This document shows, in pieces, positions 61,301 through 64,000 of a stretch of 64,000 nt of DNA (position 1 is the first letter of the stretch; every line of letters starts with the position of its first letter). Origin of the DNA: Ulva prolifera. Taxonomy: Eukaryota; Chlorophyta; Ulvophyceae; Ulvales; Ulvaceae. The translations under genes were made by a program, and so were the position numbers. The stretch covers positions 5,656,354 to 5,720,353 of the forward strand of contig CM041198.1 of assembly GCA_023078555.1 (NCBI GenBank), read 5' to 3'. The notes beneath the pieces were generated by a model. It was not told the origin of the DNA. It searched no databases and worked only from the letters and a program-made list of their open reading frames with translations.

Positions 61301-64000
61301 GCACGATCGGCAACAGTGTGGCGGACGGGTGTGAGGGTGTGTTTGCATGCTGCATCGTTCTTGAGTCATCCTTGCCTCCATACCTTCACGTGCATGCCGA
61401 CAATGCGCGCACGGGATAAAACAGTGGCATACATCAGGCGCGCAGCGTCTCCGCCGGGCAGATAGACACCTACAAGCTGCTACCAGGAGAGGCTGTTGAC
61501 ACATGCATCCACGAGCTGTGCCATTTCCCATCTGCGCTGTCAACTCGTCTGTGGTCGCTTCCAGCACCTGGGCGCCCTCCACAGCATTCAGTCAACAGAG
61601 CAAAGCTGATTCTCCTGCGCTATAGTGGCACCTGGGCCCCATGCAACGATGATTTCGCCGGTGCGGCTAGCGGTAGCGATGCTACAGATGCGTGGCTTCA
61701 GGCATTTCGGCTGCATGCAGGATCCCGCATGGGTTCACCGGCTGGCGCGCACAACTGTCACGACCTCGTCCGCCTCCTCCACCGAGGCTCTGGACGCCGC
61801 GCCCTCGCTCCTTGAGCTCTTGCTCTCCGTGCACATCCTGCAGCAGCCGCTGCTCGACCTCATGGTCTCCGTGCTGCTGTCAGCCTGTGAGGAGCACGCA
61901 ACGACGCTCGCGCAGGGGCCCAAGCCGGCTGCGTCGGCGGCTGCGCCGCCGCCGCTTGCGTCGGCCGGCGACGCAGCAGCGCTGATGCGCCGCGCAGGCA
62001 GCGCCGCCCTCGCCGCTAAGTGGGACGCCATCTGCGGCCTCCCGCAGGCGCGTAATCCACAGCCGGCGGCGAGCGCCGCCGTCGCGTCGGCGGCGGCCGC
62101 CGCCGCTGCTGCGGCGATCACCGACGCAGCCGAGCTTGACGGCGGGCCGCGCGGCGGCGGCGCAGCCGCCACCGCGGCGCCGGCCGCTGCAGCCGGCACA
62201 GCCGGGCAGTGGTCGCCGGCCGCGCTGTTTGCACTGATGCAGCCGCACCGCTTCATCACGCACTTCCACGCGCTCGCGCCCACGATGATCCTCTCCTCCG
62301 GCCCCCCCTCCCCAGCCGAGGTCGCGGCCGGCGCCGCAGACACCAAGCAGCACATCCGGGAGCTGGTCGCGATGATCGCGTCCGTCATCAAGACCGCCGA
62401 CCCGTGGACTCTCGCGGCGGAGCGCTCCGCCAATGCGGCGCTCGGCATCCCGGCCCCAACCGCCGAGAACATGCGCCGCATCATGCTCCTCGCGCCGCCG
62501 GAGCTGCTGCCGTACCTCGCAATGGCGGTGCCGGTGGTGCTGGACCCGGGGCAGCACACAATGGCGGCCGGGGTGCTGCTTGCAGCCCTCGCTGACGCCT
62601 CCCACACCAGCCCGGAGGCTGAAGCCGAGCTGCAGGTCCGCCCCATCAACTGCATCCTGAGCATCGTCTAGTGTGTACCCAATAGCTCAAAAACAGCTGC
62701 CTCAAAGAACGAGAGACGTAAAGGTCTTGTGGGGGGGATCCGCGTGCTTTTGGCCCCTTGATATAACCGCACCTACCACAAGACAGTAACACCTGCAGAC
62801 ACAATCGCACTTCTGGCCACAGCTGCCCCCCCCCCCCCCCCCTCGACCGTGTCCACCTGTTCCCAACTGCTTGTCCTATTGCAACAGCCTATAGCCCGCC
62901 GTTGTGGCGCGTTGACAGCGGTGCGCATGCATGCAGATGCCGGTGTGTGCGGCGATCGGCATGTTCCAGGTCGCGGCGCCGATCGCGGCCCCGGCACTGA
63001 AGGAGGCCGTCGCGAGCCTGCCGACGCTGCCGCAGCGCGAACTTCCCGGCGCGATCGCTCTGATCGCGAAGCTCGCGAACGAGGTGCCGGGCGCCGCAGC
63101 GGCCGCGATGCATGCTGTGCGCGAGCGCGTCGCCGGCCTCGGCCAAGGCGTGCCGCTGTGCGTGCTGCAGGCGCTGTGCCTCGCGGTGATTCAGCACCAC
63201 GAAGTCGCCTCGGCGATCCTGCAGGTCCGAATTTCCCTGGGTGCCCCCCCGTCGAGCTGCTGCCGGTGTTGTCGCGATCATCACTGTTGATGAAGATCAG
63301 GCGCGGCGGCGTTGTTTGCGTGTGCGTGAGATTCCTGTCTTCATCCACACGCACAGAGATACACCCACAGCTGGAACTCGGTTATCTCCCGGAATTCAGG
63401 CCGTGCGCCCAAATCATCGCACGAGGTTAAGGATGGCGGCATGAATGCTTGCAAGACGGCAGTTTGATCGTGATGCGGTGGCCAGCGCGACCGCGACTGC
63501 GCCGTCATACTGGGTCAGGGCTCCGCATCTAGACACAGAGTGGCGCCGTCCGGAGCTGACCAGCAGCATTACAATCCATTGTCTTGCTTTGGTCGGGAGA
63601 ACCCAGCCTAGCTGGTGCACTGTTGGCACAGCAGAACCGGTGAATCATTTCTCTTTCGGCCCGCCAGCGTTGGCACACAGAAATTGCCACGGGCTGCATG
63701 CGGTGCATGAACGAGACGGAGATGAGCGCCCAGCACACCGGGTCTGCTGCCGTGCAGGACATCAGCGACATGGCCAACTCGGTCAAGACGGCGCCCGCCA
63801 TGCCGGACAGCTCCCCTGCGCCGTCAGCACCGCGGCCCGCGGACGCCAACGGCGCGACGTGTGCAGAGAGCGACGCGCCACCCGTGGCCACGCCGCCGCA
63901 GCAGCCACAGCACCAGCACCTGATGGAGATCGAACTGTTGATCGAGATCATGCTGATGCCGCACCTGCGCGACGACGCCGAGACGATCTTTGAGGCCTGT
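55346..64000 (+). CDS. Multi-MATH (TRAF-like) protein, AT2G25320 type, 3' end missing
   Basis: Eight exons with agreeing phases: 55346-55532, 56049-56926, 58100-58507, 59829-60292, 60653-61193, 61721-62635, 62937-63224, 63758 to the edge, about 1,308 residues so far. Four MATH domains follow one another: WSKYFDVGGYDCRLLLYPGG with GDSQALPGYISVYLQI; GKFTWKVHNISMF with SPVFPAGGCQLRLSVYQS; GKFTWKIENFTKLKDLLKKR; FTWKIDNFLAFKEILETRKI. A helical, Ala-rich region comes after them (LLELLLSVHILQQPLLDLMV, LLIEIMLMPHL). This order is that of the large plant protein AT2G25320, whose function is not known to me. MATH domains bind short peptide motifs. The ATG at 55346 gives a short amino end; an earlier exon is possible. 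Ala-rich inserts in exons 5-6 exceed those of the plant protein. Confidence 0.9.
59100..59770 (+). repeat. Repeated blocks inside an intron of the multi-MATH gene
   Basis: A 30-bp block around CAGTCTTCAAAGTTCTCTGA occurs unchanged at 59177-59206 and 59728-59757, preceded in both by CTCCGAGTC/GTCCGAGTC and TGACGAGAA. Blocks GCACACGGTGGG-TTGATGA recur near 59478 and 59674. The intron (58508-59828) therefore seems to have grown by internal duplication. Confidence 0.6.

Overview
The window looks like nuclear DNA of a green alga (Viridiplantae). Three genes have their closest recognisable relatives in plants: an ARFB-type small GTPase, a long multi-MATH protein of the Arabidopsis AT2G25320 type, and a Polycomb SUZ12/EMF2-type protein. 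There is also a plant-like elongator tRNA-Met with an intron, and a Penelope-like element with an amino-terminal GIY-YIG nuclease, a form known from green algae. Genes are rich in introns, exons are more GC-rich than the DNA around them, and most proposed 3' splice sites end in TGCAG. The species cannot be named from the sequence alone.

Layout. 1-402: exon of a (Gly-Asn-Glu)n repeat protein, minus strand, cut by the window edge, with a possible secreted first exon near 1512. 2217-9416: young Ty3/gypsy chromovirus with identical LTRs, carrying a miniature LTR element (TRIM) at 6838-7585. 9910-14428: Penelope-like element, minus strand, with two ORFs and a hammerhead ribozyme. 15555-22070: eight proposed exons of a Cys-rich / thrombospondin-3-like / VWA repeat protein, minus strand. 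24808-27260 and 27565-28996: two terminal-inverted-repeat DNA transposons, the second inside a decayed copy of the thrombospondin-3-like exon. 30033-33237: BTB/Skp1-like plus leucine-rich repeat gene. 35717-35823: tRNA-Met(CAT). 37706 to about 47181: SUZ12/EMF2-like gene, minus strand, divergent from prefoldin subunit 2 (47704-48254). About 49800-50252: 3' end of a LINE. 51306-52283: ARFB-like GTPase, minus strand. 55346 to the right edge: multi-MATH gene.

The host genes do not form one pathway. They cover chromatin silencing (SUZ12), protein folding (prefoldin 2), vesicle traffic (ARFB), a MATH adaptor-like protein, and extracellular or wall-type repeat proteins (GNE repeat, VWA gene). About a quarter of the window is mobile DNA, several insertions with clear target-site duplications. 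The most unusual items are the Penelope-like element with its predicted ribozyme, the TRIM whose LTRs look older than those of the element carrying it, the VWA gene built from a repeated two-exon module in which only one domain keeps its metal site, and the SUZ12-like protein with a disordered insert of about 780 residues.

Gene models were read by eye: frames, splice phases and exon lengths were checked by counting, but no alignment or search was run.
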